Origin: Cyclospora cayetanensis
Taxonomy: Eukaryota > Apicomplexa > Conoidasida > Eucoccidiorida > Eimeriidae
Length of the DNA stretch: 64,000 bases
Direction of reading: 5' to 3'
NCBI RefSeq assembly: GCF_002999335.1
Contig: NW_020312047.1
Location: 1 to 64,000, forward strand
In this document: positions 1-11,535 of the stretch, piece by piece
Position numbering within the stretch: position 1 is the first letter of the stretch
How the letters are laid out: each line of letters starts with the position of its first letter
Program-made: the position numbers and the translations under genes
Notes under the pieces: model-generated
Database searches by the model: none
Told to the model about the DNA's origin: nothing
What the model saw: only the letters and a program-made list of their open reading frames with translations

Positions 1-65
1 GTGTATGGCAAACGCAGGTCATTGAAGTCATTTGATTATGTAATGATGGACAAGGCAAGCAAGTA

Positions 66-135
66 AAGAGAGAGAGAAGATAAGAAGAGAAAGAAAGAAG
101 GGAAGAGAAAGAAAGAGAAAGAAAAAGAGAAAGAA

Positions 136-178
<43 letters not shown>

Positions 179-388
179 CAGAGAGAGAGATAGACAGAGA
201 GACAGAGACAGAGAGAGAGACAGAGACAGAGAGAGAGACAGAGAGAAAGATAGACAGAGAGACAGAGAGAGAGAGAGATAGACAGAGAGACAGAGACAGA
301 GAGAGAGACAGAGACAGAGAGAGAGACAGAGAGAAAGATAGACAGAGAGACAGAGAGAGAGAGAGATAGACAGAGAGACAGAGAGAGT
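66..388. repeat. GA/GACA microsatellite with higher-order periodicity
   Basis: A purine-only stretch of GAGA, GAAA, GACA and GATAGACA motifs. From about 176 onward blocks of roughly 85-105 bp recur (GATAGACAGAGAGACAGAG followed by GAGAGACAGAGACAG), so short-unit slippage is overlaid by larger block duplication. No coding potential is seen. Confidence 0.9.
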
Positions 389-581
389 TAAAGATTCAGA
401 CAGACAGCCATTGAGTTGAGGCTTTAAACAGACCGATCGGATTTAACTCACCAAAGCCGCTGAAGCATTGGCTTTTGTGAAGCAGGCCCCACCCCGGAAA
501 CCTATGAACAGATCGCAACAGCAGTGCCACACAGCGCAAACCCAATGCAGCCTTGCAGACGACGCAAGAGCATCGCAGTTC

Positions 582-2960
582 TTATTTGCCCCCTGCCAAC
601 TGAGCGTGCCCCTCTTCGGCTGCGTATATCCTCACCTGTAGCAAGCGCAGAGGAACCACTGCGAGTCCACCGTCCCTCACTTCCCACGACAGCACGCAGC
701 AGCTGCTGCTACCCCGCGGCAGAATTACCATGAGGCGCCCTGTCCAGTCAAGGGTTGCGTCTTCCATGGTGTATGCATCTTGAGCCTGTTCCAGCGGAGG
801 TGCAATGCCGAGTGGAAACTGCAAAACAGCTGAGAGGGACCACCACACTCCCTCCACGCAGCCTCCCGCTGCTGCCGCTGCTGCTGCTGCTGGCGTTGCG
901 GCAGCGAGCTGGCAAGGAATAGCCTGAGAGCCGCAGAGGAACGAGGGGCACTCCGTGGCATCCCCCTTCCGACGCGCATGCGTCCCCTGTTGCTGCTCGA
1001 GGTGTGCTGCTGCTGCTGCTGCTGCAGAATCTCCATCTAGATGAACGGACGGCGCTGTAGCATGCTCCATCGGAAATGCAGCCTTGCTTTCGCTGCAAGG
1101 CATCCGCAGCGCTCGTCTGCTGCGTGAGGCTCCCTGTTGCCTCCAGTACAGGATATCCGTCGCTGTTATCGCAATGCAGCACAGCTGCTGCTGCTGCGAC
1201 TGATGTTGCCGCTCTTTCTGCTGCTGCGACGCCTTCTCGGGCAAGCCAAGGCCTATCGCAAGCACTCGGGATGAGACTCCCCATAATGTGCCTGCACAGA
1301 CACCCGAGTGCTGCTGAAACACAAGCAACGGCCATGAAGACGCAGCACATCTCGCTGCTCGGCGTCCTTGTAGGGGTGGTGGCTCTGACGTTTCTGCTGC
1401 TCTTTCTGCTGCTGCTGCTTCTGATGTTTCTCCTGCTCTTTCTGCTGCTGCTGCTTCTGATGTTTCTGCTGCTCTTTCTGCTGCTGCTGCTTCTGATGTT
1501 TCTGCTGCTCTTTCTGCTGCTCTTTCTGCTGCTCTTTCTGCTGCTGGTGTTTTTTGCTGCTGGATTTCTCCTGCCACAGAGGCAGCCGTGGAGCAGGTAT
1601 CTGGCCCCTGGGTTGCACCGGCTCCAGTCGCAGCAGCAGCAGCACCCTGCAGGGATGTTCGCTTGTAGATGGCATGTGCGAATTGATGCCAAGAATGCTG
1701 CTTCAACAACGCCAAAGGGGTGCTGCTGGAGGCCTTGCTGCAGCCTCTTTGCAACGGTATCGCTGACCAGCCTTCCGGGTGTACAGCCACTACCACGAGG
1801 CGCTCTGTTGGAGCAGAATACAAGCAGCACACGGGCAGCTGTCGTGCCGAGTGGCCGCTAGCCGTGGCTGTGCTGCTGAGACTCCCCTCGTCATGTCTCT
1901 GCGAGCCGAATTCTTCAGCGTCTGTGCTCCACTTGTGCGACGCAGCTCGCTTAAGGCCGAGAGGATTGCGCTGCAGCAGACACCCCTCTCGACTGCCCTG
2001 CTGCGTGTAAGGATGCTGCAGCAGGAAGCAGCGGACGGCGCTAGGCGGCTCATACACCACAGCGACTTTGTTATTCTCGAGGAAAAAGGCAACGCAGCGC
2101 CCTTCCTCGAGGCCAGCGAGCAGCGCGTTGTTGCCAACCAGCAGCACATGCGTCGGAATTTGAGGAAAGGGGCGCCTCTCTGTTCCCACTGCTTCTACTG
2201 CTGCTCCTCTTGCTGCTTCTACTGCTGCTCCTCTTACTGCTTCTACTGCTGCTTCTACTGCTGCTCCCACTGCTGTTCCTCTTACTGTTCCTCTTACTGC
2301 TCCCACTGCTGCTCCTCTTACTGCTTCTACTGCTGCTCCTCTTACTGCTCCTACTGCCTCTGAGCTGGCAAGCCTTCTGCCGCTATTGTGCTGCGTGCAA
2401 GAGGCTGTGGCAAGCAAGGTAGGTGGCGGGGGGGTCAGCGTAGCGAGGAGCCGCAGCGTTCTTCCCGAAAAGACATGGACGCAACCATCTACGCATCCGA
2501 AGGCGACAACAGGACCCTTAAGAGCAGTTCTAGAAGCGAAGCAGCAGCAGCAGGCCGTAGCGGGAAGGGAAATTCTGCTGCAACAAACTCCGGTAATAGC
2601 GCTGCAGCGCAGCAGCGCGTCGCTGCTGCAGACCACAATGCCTCCAGACCCTGGAAGCGCCTCAGTGTCTTGTCGTCGGGAGTGCCTCCAGGGAGAAATC
2701 CCCCACAGTCGCAGCAAGCCTCCTGCTGCCTCGCGCGCGAGCGTCGCAGCCGCAGAAGTCGCCGCGGAGATGGGTGCCTCAGCAGCTGCCGCGGCAGCCG
2801 CTGCCTCCTCCCTGTCCACGAAGACTCCCAACAGCGAAGGTCTCGCGGCTTCTGGCAGATCGGAAAAAGGCGCAAAGCGACGCACGCATCCAACGCCCCT
2901 GAAGGGAGGCCGTTCTGGAGGGGAGACACCTGGCGAAGCCTCCGTGCAGCGACTCCTCAT
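582..2960 (-). CDS. WD40-like repeat protein with low-complexity inserts
   Basis: A single open frame of 792 codons beginning at an ATG. An Ala-rich N-terminus is followed by blade-like segments such as VVAFGCVDGCVHVFSGRTL and LLAGLEEGRCVAFFLENNKV, and near the C-terminus DATLDWTGRLMVIL, all resembling WD40/beta-propeller strands. These are separated by degenerate inserts: RGAAVEAV-type repeats around residues 200-270, an AERAAETSEAAA tandem around residues 470-540, and poly-A/poly-Q runs. Such inserts are common in Eimeria proteins. The propeller assignment is inference from strand pattern only and no precise orthologue was recognised. Upstream minus-strand open frames (3090-3521) could supply a 5' exon. 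It is divergent to the NRAMP gene. Opposite-strand Leu-rich frames over the same repeats are treated as shadows. Confidence 0.5.
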   Translation of the reverse strand: MRSRCTEASPGVSPPERPPFRGVGCVRRFAPFSDLPEAARPSLLGVFVDREEAAAAAAAAEAPISAATSAAATLAREAAGGLLRLWGISPWRHSRRQDTEALPGSGGIVVCSSDALLRCSAITGVCCSRISLPATACCCCFASRTALKGPVVAFGCVDGCVHVFSGRTLRLLATLTPPPPTLLATASCTQHNSGRRLASSEAVGAVRGAAVEAVRGAAVGAVRGTVRGTAVGAAVEAAVEAVRGAAVEAARGAAVEAVGTERRPFPQIPTHVLLVGNNALLAGLEEGRCVAFFLENNKVAVVYEPPSAVRCFLLQHPYTQQGSREGCLLQRNPLGLKRAASHKWSTDAEEFGSQRHDEGSLSSTATASGHSARQLPVCCLYSAPTERLVVVAVHPEGWSAIPLQRGCSKASSSTPLALLKQHSWHQFAHAIYKRTSLQGAAAAATGAGATQGPDTCSTAASVAGEIQQQKTPAAERAAERAAERAAETSEAAAAERAAETSEAAAAERAGETSEAAAAERAAETSEPPPLQGRRAARCAASSWPLLVFQQHSGVCAGTLWGVSSRVLAIGLGLPEKASQQQKERQHQSQQQQLCCIAITATDILYWRQQGASRSRRALRMPCSESKAAFPMEHATAPSVHLDGDSAAAAAAAHLEQQQGTHARRKGDATECPSFLCGSQAIPCQLAAATPAAAAAAAAGGCVEGVWWSLSAVLQFPLGIAPPLEQAQDAYTMEDATLDWTGRLMVILPRGSSSCCVLSWEVRDGGLAVVPLRLLQVRIYAAEEGHAQLAGGK
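1385..1556 (-). repeat. 36-bp coding minisatellite
   Basis: On the plus strand the unit is TTTCTGCTGCTC followed by TTTCTGCTGCTGCTGCTTCTGATG, repeated about four times and then decaying into 15-bp units. On the minus strand each 36-bp unit is a 12-residue AAETSEAAAAER-like block inside the WD40-like protein. The 36-bp period preserves frame. Confidence 0.8.
2190..2362. repeat. Imperfect TACTGCTGCTCC/TCTTACTGCTTC minisatellite
   Basis: Tandem 9-15 bp CTGCTSCTCTTACTG-like units. On the minus strand they encode the EAVRGAAVEAV-like low-complexity insert of the WD40-like protein. Unit lengths are multiples of three. Confidence 0.8.
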
Positions 2961-4448
2961 TGATCCCTGCGCAGCAACAGGAGTGGCTCTGCCCCTGCGT
3001 GGGCTACATCGCGCACGGAAGGACGGCAGATCCTTGGCAGTGCTGGAGTTTCTGTGTCTGCACCACTGCGCGTCTGCCTCCGCGACTGGTCAGTCTGAGT
3101 CGCCATGCAGTTGTTTCTTGGCTGCGCCTCCTTGAGCAGCCAAGAGGCAACTGTCGATGTCGACGCCACTCGCTCTCTTTCTTGCGGGAGGCAGCTGCTC
3201 TTGTGAGGGAGGGGGAGAATGCCGAGGGAAAAGCGGATCTGAAGCGCAGAGTCTCCACCAAAAGACAACACTCGGGGTGCAGCTGCAGCTGCCCGTAGAC
3301 AGGCCCTTGCTGGTGCGGGCTGTAGCCGAAGCAACAGCTACAACGCGGAAGAAAGCGTTACGTCTACTATTTTCTCCACTCTGTGGATGCAGAAATTTCG
3401 GATTACACGGGGAAAACCCTCGTACTTGATATCCGGTGCGGCCAGGGGACCCCAAAGGCAACACCATCACGCGTCGAGACCCCTCCCCGAACGAGCTTGC
3501 CAAACCTCCAAAGCCAGCCAATCTTCATCGCAAATGCATATCCCAAGCCTAATTGATCCATCAGAGCTCCAAAAGCCGCAAGGCCCTTGCGCACATGAGC
3601 CTCACAGCGGTGCTCCTTGCCTGCTGGCACTGGCATTCTCGTTCTCTTGCTGCTGCCGTTGCCGCTGCAACGTGACGCGTGACAGGGCAAGCAGCGCTGA
3701 GCGTTCGAGATGCGGCATTTTTTCACTCGGTTTAGGGCTCCAACTGCTACTCTAAAAGTCAATGCTGAACCCCCTAATCATTTCTAAACAGATTCGATCA
3801 CGTGTTGCCGCGCGAGACGCTGAACTGACGTCTCACCAGATCAGTCGAAGGTCGTGTAGCTGATGCACCTGCTGCTGGTCACAGAGAACCCTTCCTCCTT
3901 CGCACGCAGTTTTCTGCCCACTTCTCCCCCTATCCCTGCTAATCGACTCCCCTGCGGCAGTCGCCTCGGCAATAACGCTCAGTCGCCAATGTGGACACGC
4001 CGTCCCACCCCCGTCACCACCCCCGACCCGTCCAGGAAAGTTGCAGCAACTGCGCCACAAACTCCCGAGGCCCCCCATAAATCCCTCTAAAGGCCGTAAA
4101 AAACCTTTTCAGCCCTCTTTTCGTGTAAGGCAGGGCCCAAGGAAAGCCAACGGCCACCCCGCGCAAGCGTGCAGCTTGTGACTGACCGCGAAACCACGAC
4201 AGCTGCCCTTCCACATCGTGCGCACCGAAAAGGGCACTTTTCCCTTTATAATGCCAGGCGAGGAAAGGAAGGGCTCTGGCTGCTGAGGCTGCGCGTGCTG
4301 TTGGCGGCATTTTGCGCGCGAAGCTCTGACACGGAGATCCTCCTGCACGCTGCCTGCTGCCTTTATGAGCAGGCGCCGCTGCGAGTAGCAGCTCTGATGC
4401 TTTCCTAGCGGTAGCTCGCTGCAGCGGCACAGTCCCTGGAGGGCGAAG
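2961..4448. other. Intergenic region between divergent genes
   Basis: This lies between the start of the minus-strand WD40-like gene and the plus-strand NRAMP start. It holds several short minus-strand open frames (for example 3090-3521 and 4014-4466) with no recognisable domain. It must contain both promoters and any 5' untranslated exons. No clear promoter motif was recognised. Confidence 0.5.
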
Positions 4449-6690
4449 ATGAGTGGAGAACCACATCAGCGCGAGTCACACCTTCCCCCCACAGCCAGGA
4501 GGGGACTGCTGTCGGTGTCTACTACTGACTCTTCCAGCTGGGGGAGCAACTGCCGAGGCAAAGCCGGCAGCAACTCCTGTCGCAGCAGCAACGCGATGCC
4601 ATGCAGCGAAAAAACTCCTTCAAAGGCAGCCGGGGAGGGCAGCAGGCGCAGCAGTTGCGCCAGCGACGTTCCTGACAGTAGCAACGTCGCCATGCAGCTG
4701 CCTTGCAGCGAAGAGCTTTCTGCATGCAACAGCAGCTCCACAGAGAGCCTCAGCGACGTCGACCCCTTGGAAGAAATGGCGTATTCAGACGCGGCTCTCG
4801 TGGGAGAAGCGACTGGACAGGAGACTGTTTGGCGGGTGCCTTTGCTGCACGGCCTTCCAGAAGGGGGGTATTTTCCTGGAGAAGGATCCCCCGAAGGCTC
4901 CCTGCCAGTGTTTCTCGAGGATGGACAGATGCAGCCTCCTCACCCGCCTTCCTTCTCGCATCATCGTCATGAGGGAGCAGCAGTGCAGCAGCAGCACCGG
5001 CAGCGGCAAAGGCTCGTGCTGCGCCTCTTCCCCGCAGCGCTCTACCGGGCGGCTTCCTGGATGATTTCGGCGAGCATGCAGGTGCTGCTTTGGCCTCTCG
5101 TGTACTTCTTGCAGTACGTGCTCCCAAGTCCTTTGCCAGCCTTCAGCGTCAAGCGCTTTCTCAGGTTCTTAGGGCCTGGCTGGCTCGTGGCGATGGCTTA
5201 CTTGGATCCAGGCAATCTCGAGGCTGACATGCAGGCGGGAGCAGCGAGAGGCTCTTTCTCCGCGGCAGGCAGTCCGTATGCGGGGGAAGAGCCTGCTCAA
5301 AGCGGATACGGATATTCGATGCTCTGGCTCTTGCTGTGGGGCCATGCCTTTGGAGGGGTTTTCCAGGTGCTCGCTGCGCGGCTTGGGAACGTCACGAATG
5401 CGGATCTCGCCACGTAAGGCGGATCTGAAACGCGCTGCGAGCGCCTCTTGTCTGTTGCTTGCCCTTCGCGCTTGTCTGCCTTTAGCGGTGTTGATGGGGC
5501 CTTATCTCGATCTCTCTGCGCGCCTCCCTCTGCCTCTTCTTGTGCTCTAGTGGGTAGCGTCCGCGCCTCTGCGGCATGCATGCCTCCAGGAGCTCCTGAG
5601 GGAGCTCGTGGAGGCTTCAGGCTTCTGAATGAGGCGCTTTGCCTGCGCTGCTGGAGGCTGGCTGTATCAGAGCGATGCGGTTCTTCTTCTTCACTCTTTA
5701 GCAGCAGGGCTTTTCCAGGGTAAATCTCAGGCTGCCTGTTTGACATGATGGAAGAAGGCCTTTTCCTGGATGCGTTCTGTGCAGCTTGTGCCGCAAAGAG
5801 TATGGCGCTATCGCCTGTTTCTTTCTTTGGCTTGCCACAGAGGCAGCAATCATTGGCGCCGACTTCCAAGCTGTGATTGGCAGTGCGGTAGGTGCAGCGC
5901 CTTGTGAAACTGATGCTGTCTCCGATCGAGCTCGTGGTCTTGTTGCTGATCTGCGACACAGGCCATGTGCGCCTGCCTCGTTCTGCCGCTTTTCAGTGCC
6001 TCCTGGAAGAGGTGTGTGGCGTGTTGGGGGTTTCTTGTGGAGTCTATTACAAGGGGGAGAAGAAGGGGGAAGGATCAAAGCGGCATGATTCCACTGTGTT
6101 GTGACTGCGCTGCAGCTGGCGCTGCAAGTGCTCTTAGGGCTGCCCATGTGGCTGGGGGTGTGCCTTACACTGGTGGACTGCCTCTCAGTCCTTGCATTCA
6201 AAGGTTCAGGTTCTCGAGGCTTGGAACGAGTGTTTGGGTGTCTCATCCTGGTGATGGCCACATGCTTTGGCGTAAATGTCTGCTTGTCTCGCCCCTCTCT
6301 GCTGCTTCTGCTGCGCGGCTTGGCTCTGCCAAGCGTCCCCGCTTCGCGCCAGGAGGCAGCCTCGCTTCTGTCGATGCTAGGCTGCATTCTGATGCCTCAC
6401 GGCCTCTACCTCCACTCGGCGCTGGTGAAGTCTCGCAAAGTGGACAGGCATAACCCCGAGAAGGTCATGGAAGCAAACTATTACTTTGGACTGGAAGCCG
6501 CTCTGGCACTCACCGTCTCCTTCATGTGCGACAAGCGCTGCGCCCTTCTCTGCATGCAGACCCCGCTGCTGCTGCGCTTGGCGCTTTTGCAGCACTGCTT
6601 GTCCTTTTTGCACGAAGCTGAACACAGCGCCCCAGCCTGTGTGGCTCCTTTGTCAGAAAGCCTTCCTTTTAAAGGCAGAATGCCTTGTTG

Positions 6691-6770
<80 letters not shown>

Positions 6771-7951
6771 TAGCGAGGGGCTTATGGCAGCGTTTCCTCG
6801 GTTGCGACGAAGGCGCATACATGTATGTATACAGAGGCCTTTTTAATGCGCTGTTGTGGTGCAGCCTCAATGCATGCGTTGTCTGCACCTTTGCGAGCCC
6901 ACGCATTCCTACACCGCATCAACTTGAACTCGCCACCGCTGCTGATGCCCTTCGCGAAGCCTTTGGTGTCGGTGCCTTTATTGCATGGGCTCTTGGTCTT
7001 CTCGCTGGTAAGCTTCTCGTACCGCGCTGCCAAGACAGCTGCAGCTGTCTTGGCTCTGGGGGAAAGCTGCATCTCTCCGTTGTTCTTCCCTGATAACCAC
7101 AGTTGCGCGGGTAACTACTTATATCCCTCTGCGAACGCACGGACTTATTTTCTTTGCTGCTACTTGATGCGATTTTTCTGCTCCCCCGGCATCTGCAAAC
7201 GCCGTCCATACACCTCGTCCACTGTCTGCTGTTTCCGTGTGTGCAAATGTCTGCCTCCTGTCTGCCTGAACAACTCGTTGTCTTAGCCGGTCAGAATGCA
7301 ACGATGGCAGGAACCTACGCGGGGCAGTTCGCGATGCAAGGCTTTCTCCGATTGAGATGCTCACGGACTGTGAGACTGATGGCGACACGTCTGATCACCA
7401 TAGGCCCACTGCTGCTGCTTCTGCTGCTGCGCCATGAGACATTGGACAGAATATCAGAGGCCATCAACATCCTGCAAGCCCTCCTGCTGCCTCTCACACT
7501 CGTACCGCTACTCGTCTTCAGCATAAGTCAGGAAGTCATGGGCGATTTCGCACTCACTGGTTGGCGTTCGGTTACAGCAATGGGAATGGCGGCTGCGCTC
7601 GCTGTGGCAAACTGCTCTGCTGTCGTCATGGAGCTCTTCTCTGCGTCCCTCAGCCTGCGCCAGAAGCTGCTGCTCGCGTTTGCGCTGTGCGCATACACCG
7701 CAATCCTAGTGTCAGTGGCGCTGCGGCCGGTGAAGAGCTCCAATTTTCACTGTTTCCTTCCAAAAGAGGCCCCCAACCACCGAAAAACCTTATTGGCGAG
7801 CCATTCAAGAGGCGCAGAACAGCGCTTCGCCTCCATGGGCATTTCAGTCCAGGAGAGCTCTTGCAGTGCCAGCTGCTGCAGCACGAGTTGGCGCAGCAGG
7901 AACCGCTGCAGCAGTAGCAGCAACCGCGCAGGGCTGCTTGATGCCGTGTAA
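4449..7951 (+). CDS. NRAMP (SLC11) divalent metal transporter, five exons
   Basis: A proton-coupled Fe/Mn-type importer of membranes. Exons inferred: 4449-5413, 5785-5887, 6116-6525, 6865-7007, 7287-7951 (2286 nt, 761 residues, phases consistent at every junction). A long Ser-rich N-terminal extension of about 240 residues precedes the first transmembrane helix, which carries the metal-binding DPGN motif (in AMAYLDPGNLEADMQAGA, near residue 253). Family-typical stretches follow: LCRKEYGAIA, EAAIIGADFQAVIGSA, MPHGLYLHSALVKSRKVDR (helix 6), ANYYFGLEAALALTVSF and LLAAGQNATMAGTYAGQFAM, then the last helices and a Cys/Ser-rich tail. The invariant MPHN of helix 6 reads MPHG here; the Met and His are kept. 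Intron 3 contains a long GA microsatellite. Family assignment is very secure; substrate and localisation are not. Confidence 0.93.
6694..6767 (+). repeat. (GA)n microsatellite in NRAMP intron 3
   Basis: About 37 uninterrupted GA dinucleotides lie inside the inferred intron 6526-6864. It creates a spurious Arg-Glu repeat open frame and is likely length-polymorphic. Confidence 0.95.
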
Positions 7952-10900
7952 AAGGCCACAATAAGGCTGCCACGAGGAGGCGCGGCTCCTGCAGATACGG
8001 GGAGTGGCGGACAGCGTTACTCATGAGAGGCGTTGAAATACGAGAACCCGGCAGGCAGGCAGAGGGTGGATAGTGAATAGCACAGACTTTGAATACTCGC
8101 AACTAAGCTTCACATACACGAGGGAAAATAGGAGCTAGTAAACGACGAAGCACACGAGTTCGACGGCTGAAAAAGGGCATCGGAAGACACAGAGAGGAAG
8201 CCGTGCAGCGGCTTCTTTTCTGCTGGCAAACGTCATATATAAGTAGCAAAAGATCAAGGGCCCGCTGAAAATGCCGCCAGCTCATGCATGCCTATTTAGA
8301 AGCACGTGAAGCCACAGAAGCTGCACGGGTTCTGTGTACCCAGGCGAACTCCGCACTTACTGCACTCTGCGAAACGCCCTGACGCACCACAAACTGCAAC
8401 GTCCTTCTGGCGGAGTAGAGCCGCAAGGTTTCTTGAGTCGGCGCTTCTACCAGCCACTACGGAGAGCCATAGGAGGACCGCGTGCACTTTCGGTGCTTCA
8501 GGGACGCTATCGGTGATTCCAGGAAGCCACTCTTGCTCCATCAACTTTGATTGCATCCCATGCGCGAACTTCTGGCCCCGCTGAACACTGAGTACAGCAG
8601 CTCTGCGGTAGCCATGAGATTGAAAAGCACTGCAGTGATGCTTTGGCGGTTGCTGCCAGTGCACTTCGCAACTGCTTTCCGCCCGGAAAGCGCTGCGTTC
8701 GTGTGACTTCGGTAGGGGGTTAACTGTCAAAGTGCGCTGTTTAAATTCAGCGTACACTGCGTTACAGGATTGTCTTTTACTATGGGTCTGCAGGCAGGGA
8801 GTAAGTGCTCTGCAAGACTTACTTCGGTGGTGGTAACACAAAGTCAGATCCCCCTAAATCATGCTGTGGTTCACAATGGCCGCTCCATTAATTAAGTAGG
8901 CTAGTGAGGCCCTCCTTGGATGCTGGCATGGTGTCGGCTTCCATGCAATGCCGTTGGGTGTGCACTACTAGCTGGAGGGGTGCACTGCAGTTTACATTTT
9001 GTGAGCCATGTCGGCTCATCATAATGTAGCTACCACCAGGGGTAGAATATGCTGACCCTTTTTAGATAGTGCTACTGAAAAAAGATAAAGTCATACTCTC
9101 TAAAATTTGCATAGTAGAGAGTGATAATTCCGGCCCTACGCAGGCACAGAAGGATCCTGGCTGGCCTCACTGACAATCTCTCTTTTAAGCGCCTTTACTT
9201 TTGCTACCTATTTTCAGCAATATGCTTGTGGGAAGTGTAGGAAGCGTTCCCAGCGGAGAGGGTGGCTCCGCGAGTGGACCTAATTTCAAGCATCACAATG
9301 AGGTGAAGCTAACAAAGCAACATTGTAACAAGTAGGGAAAGATCGAATTCGCATACTCTTCAGGCCATCCTGACGAGGCACAAGTGTACAGTGAATACTC
9401 TTCTGGCCTTCACGCTACAGGCATCTCTAAAAGAGCGCCGGCTCAGGTGGCTGCTCTGGACAAGAAACAGGTTTGGACAAGGCATGTGCGTTATTACCTC
9501 TACGCTCTATTCTCCAGCGGGCACAGCTACACGTCAGCACTTAACCTCCGATTCAGTCTACGTAGAACTGTGCGGATCGTGTGAGTTTGGGCAACCGTTT
9601 GGCACTTTTGACGACACTACTTATATGTAACGGACAAGTAGTTAAAAGCTGATAAGTTGGTATGTCTGTTCATATATCTTCTTTATTACGGAGTTGCGCT
9701 AATGGTAAAGAAGAAGACGCAAGATTATGTGCATGCAAGCAAGGTGCTATGCGCGCCTAGCGGCGAATGCTCGCAGTGCTAAAAGGTTGCAGGTACGCTC
9801 ACCTCTGATGTCCCTTTTTTGTGTGTCAGTAACTCTGAGAGGCGCGAACAGGGGAAGGAGGGCGCACGCTGAGTCAGTAATTTATAAAGTCAAGGTGGAA
9901 GTAAGTTTGGAGAAAACTATCTTCCTACGGAGGCCTTCGATAGAGCGTTGGAGTTGAAAGCAGCGTGTGAACAAGATGTAGCTGATCTTCGCTCAGCCAC
10001 GAGCAATGGACGCACTCGGATGCAAGGAATGCCTTCTACTGTTTCAATCGACAACGGTCTGGGGAAACAAATTATGTGGCGATGGAAGCTGACGGTGGCA
10101 CAACGCCTGTGGAGGCAGCAGAAGTTGACATGCAAGCCAATGTTAACGCAGTAGCTCCACAACTGAGCATGATTTGTCAGATCATAAAATGTTCATATAT
10201 GCATCGCAGAGGCTAAGCTGACCAGGAATTTGATATGAGCATGAGGATGGCCAAGCATTGGGAGATTTTATCAGCCGGCTGAAGAACTACCTGTCCTTGT
10301 TCCCCTCAGGTGAAGGAGAACAAGTACTCCTTGCGGCATGTGTATTGCAGGAGGCACTGCAATATGATGGCCACCCACGCAGAGGACGTTGGCTCACTGC
10401 AGGGGTTACTAGAGCTTAACCCTTCAAACAAGCCCTGACTCATTGCTTTATGACAAAATCGACTCAACAGCAAGCTCTGGGCGAATCGAGGCAGTTGGAT
10501 CACGGGTTTCTATTGATTGAACCGTAGACAAAGAAGTATACTGCTACGGTTTGCAAAATTCGCAGCGTAGAAGAACAGCTGCTTAACCAGTGGTTTGTAT
10601 TGGTTCAATGTGAACAGCCATGTCAGGTGGTCACAGCATAGGCAAAGAGGAAGCAGTCAAACGAGCAACCGGCGAGGCTTCCACAAACGAACCGACTACT
10701 TGAGCTTTCAGGAGCGAATGAGTGCAGCGCTTGTTCCTGTGGCTTAAAAGAAAATCTACGTGGTAGCTAAAACCTATGCATGCTGGTGCTGGGGCGATTG
10801 GCCCTCGCCTATGCTCTAAATCGATGGAGGAAAGGGAGGCTGAGGGAACCCGCAGTTCTGGGCAGCTCCGGAGAGCCTCTTAGCAAAGTACCAAAGTAAA

Positions 10901-11093
10901 TCCAGCGGCCGCATACTGCCTTGCGAAGAGGCAGAGAGCATCAGCGAGTCGGCACGTCCAGCGCGATACCGTCTGTGCCATAACCATAAACTAGTGAAGA
11001 ACAGGGTCCAAGCATTATCAACAAGACATATTGTATCAGGCAGTACTTAACTGCCAACCGGTGAGAAGAGGCTCTACATTGGCAGGATGGTGA

Positions 11094-11535
11094 ATGCACC
11101 TACACCAGACACCTCAGCTGCATCCTAGGGAAGGCTTGTCATACCTGCGCTACACAATGGCGAGCTTGCTGTAAACTGGCCTTTGTATTCGCCCCTACCC
11201 ATTAGCAATCTCGCAACACATCGTGGGACTGCGCTGTTCATAGCGTCAGTAAGTAGATCAGTGTTCTGTTATGAACTGTGCAAGTACGTGTAATTCTTTT
11301 TGCAGGAAAAATTCCCTACACTGAGTTAAATGTTTTGCAAAGAAATGTTTGCATGCGGAAAACTGTAGCTTGCCTTCATGTGCACATCTGTTAGGCAGCA
11401 ATCTGAGCATTTCAGGATACTCCAGAAGCGGCACGACTTCTCAAGCTTAAATGCACCTACAACAGACGCGTCAGCTGCGTCCGATGCGAAACACTAGTAG
11501 TCCTGCTCAATACAATGGCGAACTTGCTACTTGGA
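11094..11535. repeat. Diverged direct repeat pair, about 358 bp apart
   Basis: GCACCTACACCAGACACCTC at about 11094-11180 and GCACCTACAACAGACGCGTC at about 11451-11535 begin two alignable stretches. Both continue through CAGCTGC(A/G)TCC and end with CAATGGCGA(G/A)CTTGCT. Similarity is imperfect, so this is an old duplication. The function is unknown. Confidence 0.6.

Noticed and set aside
1076..1861. Plus-strand 261-codon Leu-rich open frame
   Set aside because: It is the antisense reading of the CAG-type minisatellite inside the minus-strand WD40-like frame. Its poly-Leu has no helix-like pattern beyond the repeat.
6692..6773. Arg-Glu repeat protein
   Set aside because: GA microsatellite inside NRAMP intron 3.
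8296..8841. 181-codon minus-strand frame with a C-terminal CxxC..CxxC zinc-ribbon-like end
   Set aside because: It starts at TTG, its first ATG is internal, there is no family match, and it lies in a gene-poor segment. Kept as a possibility only.
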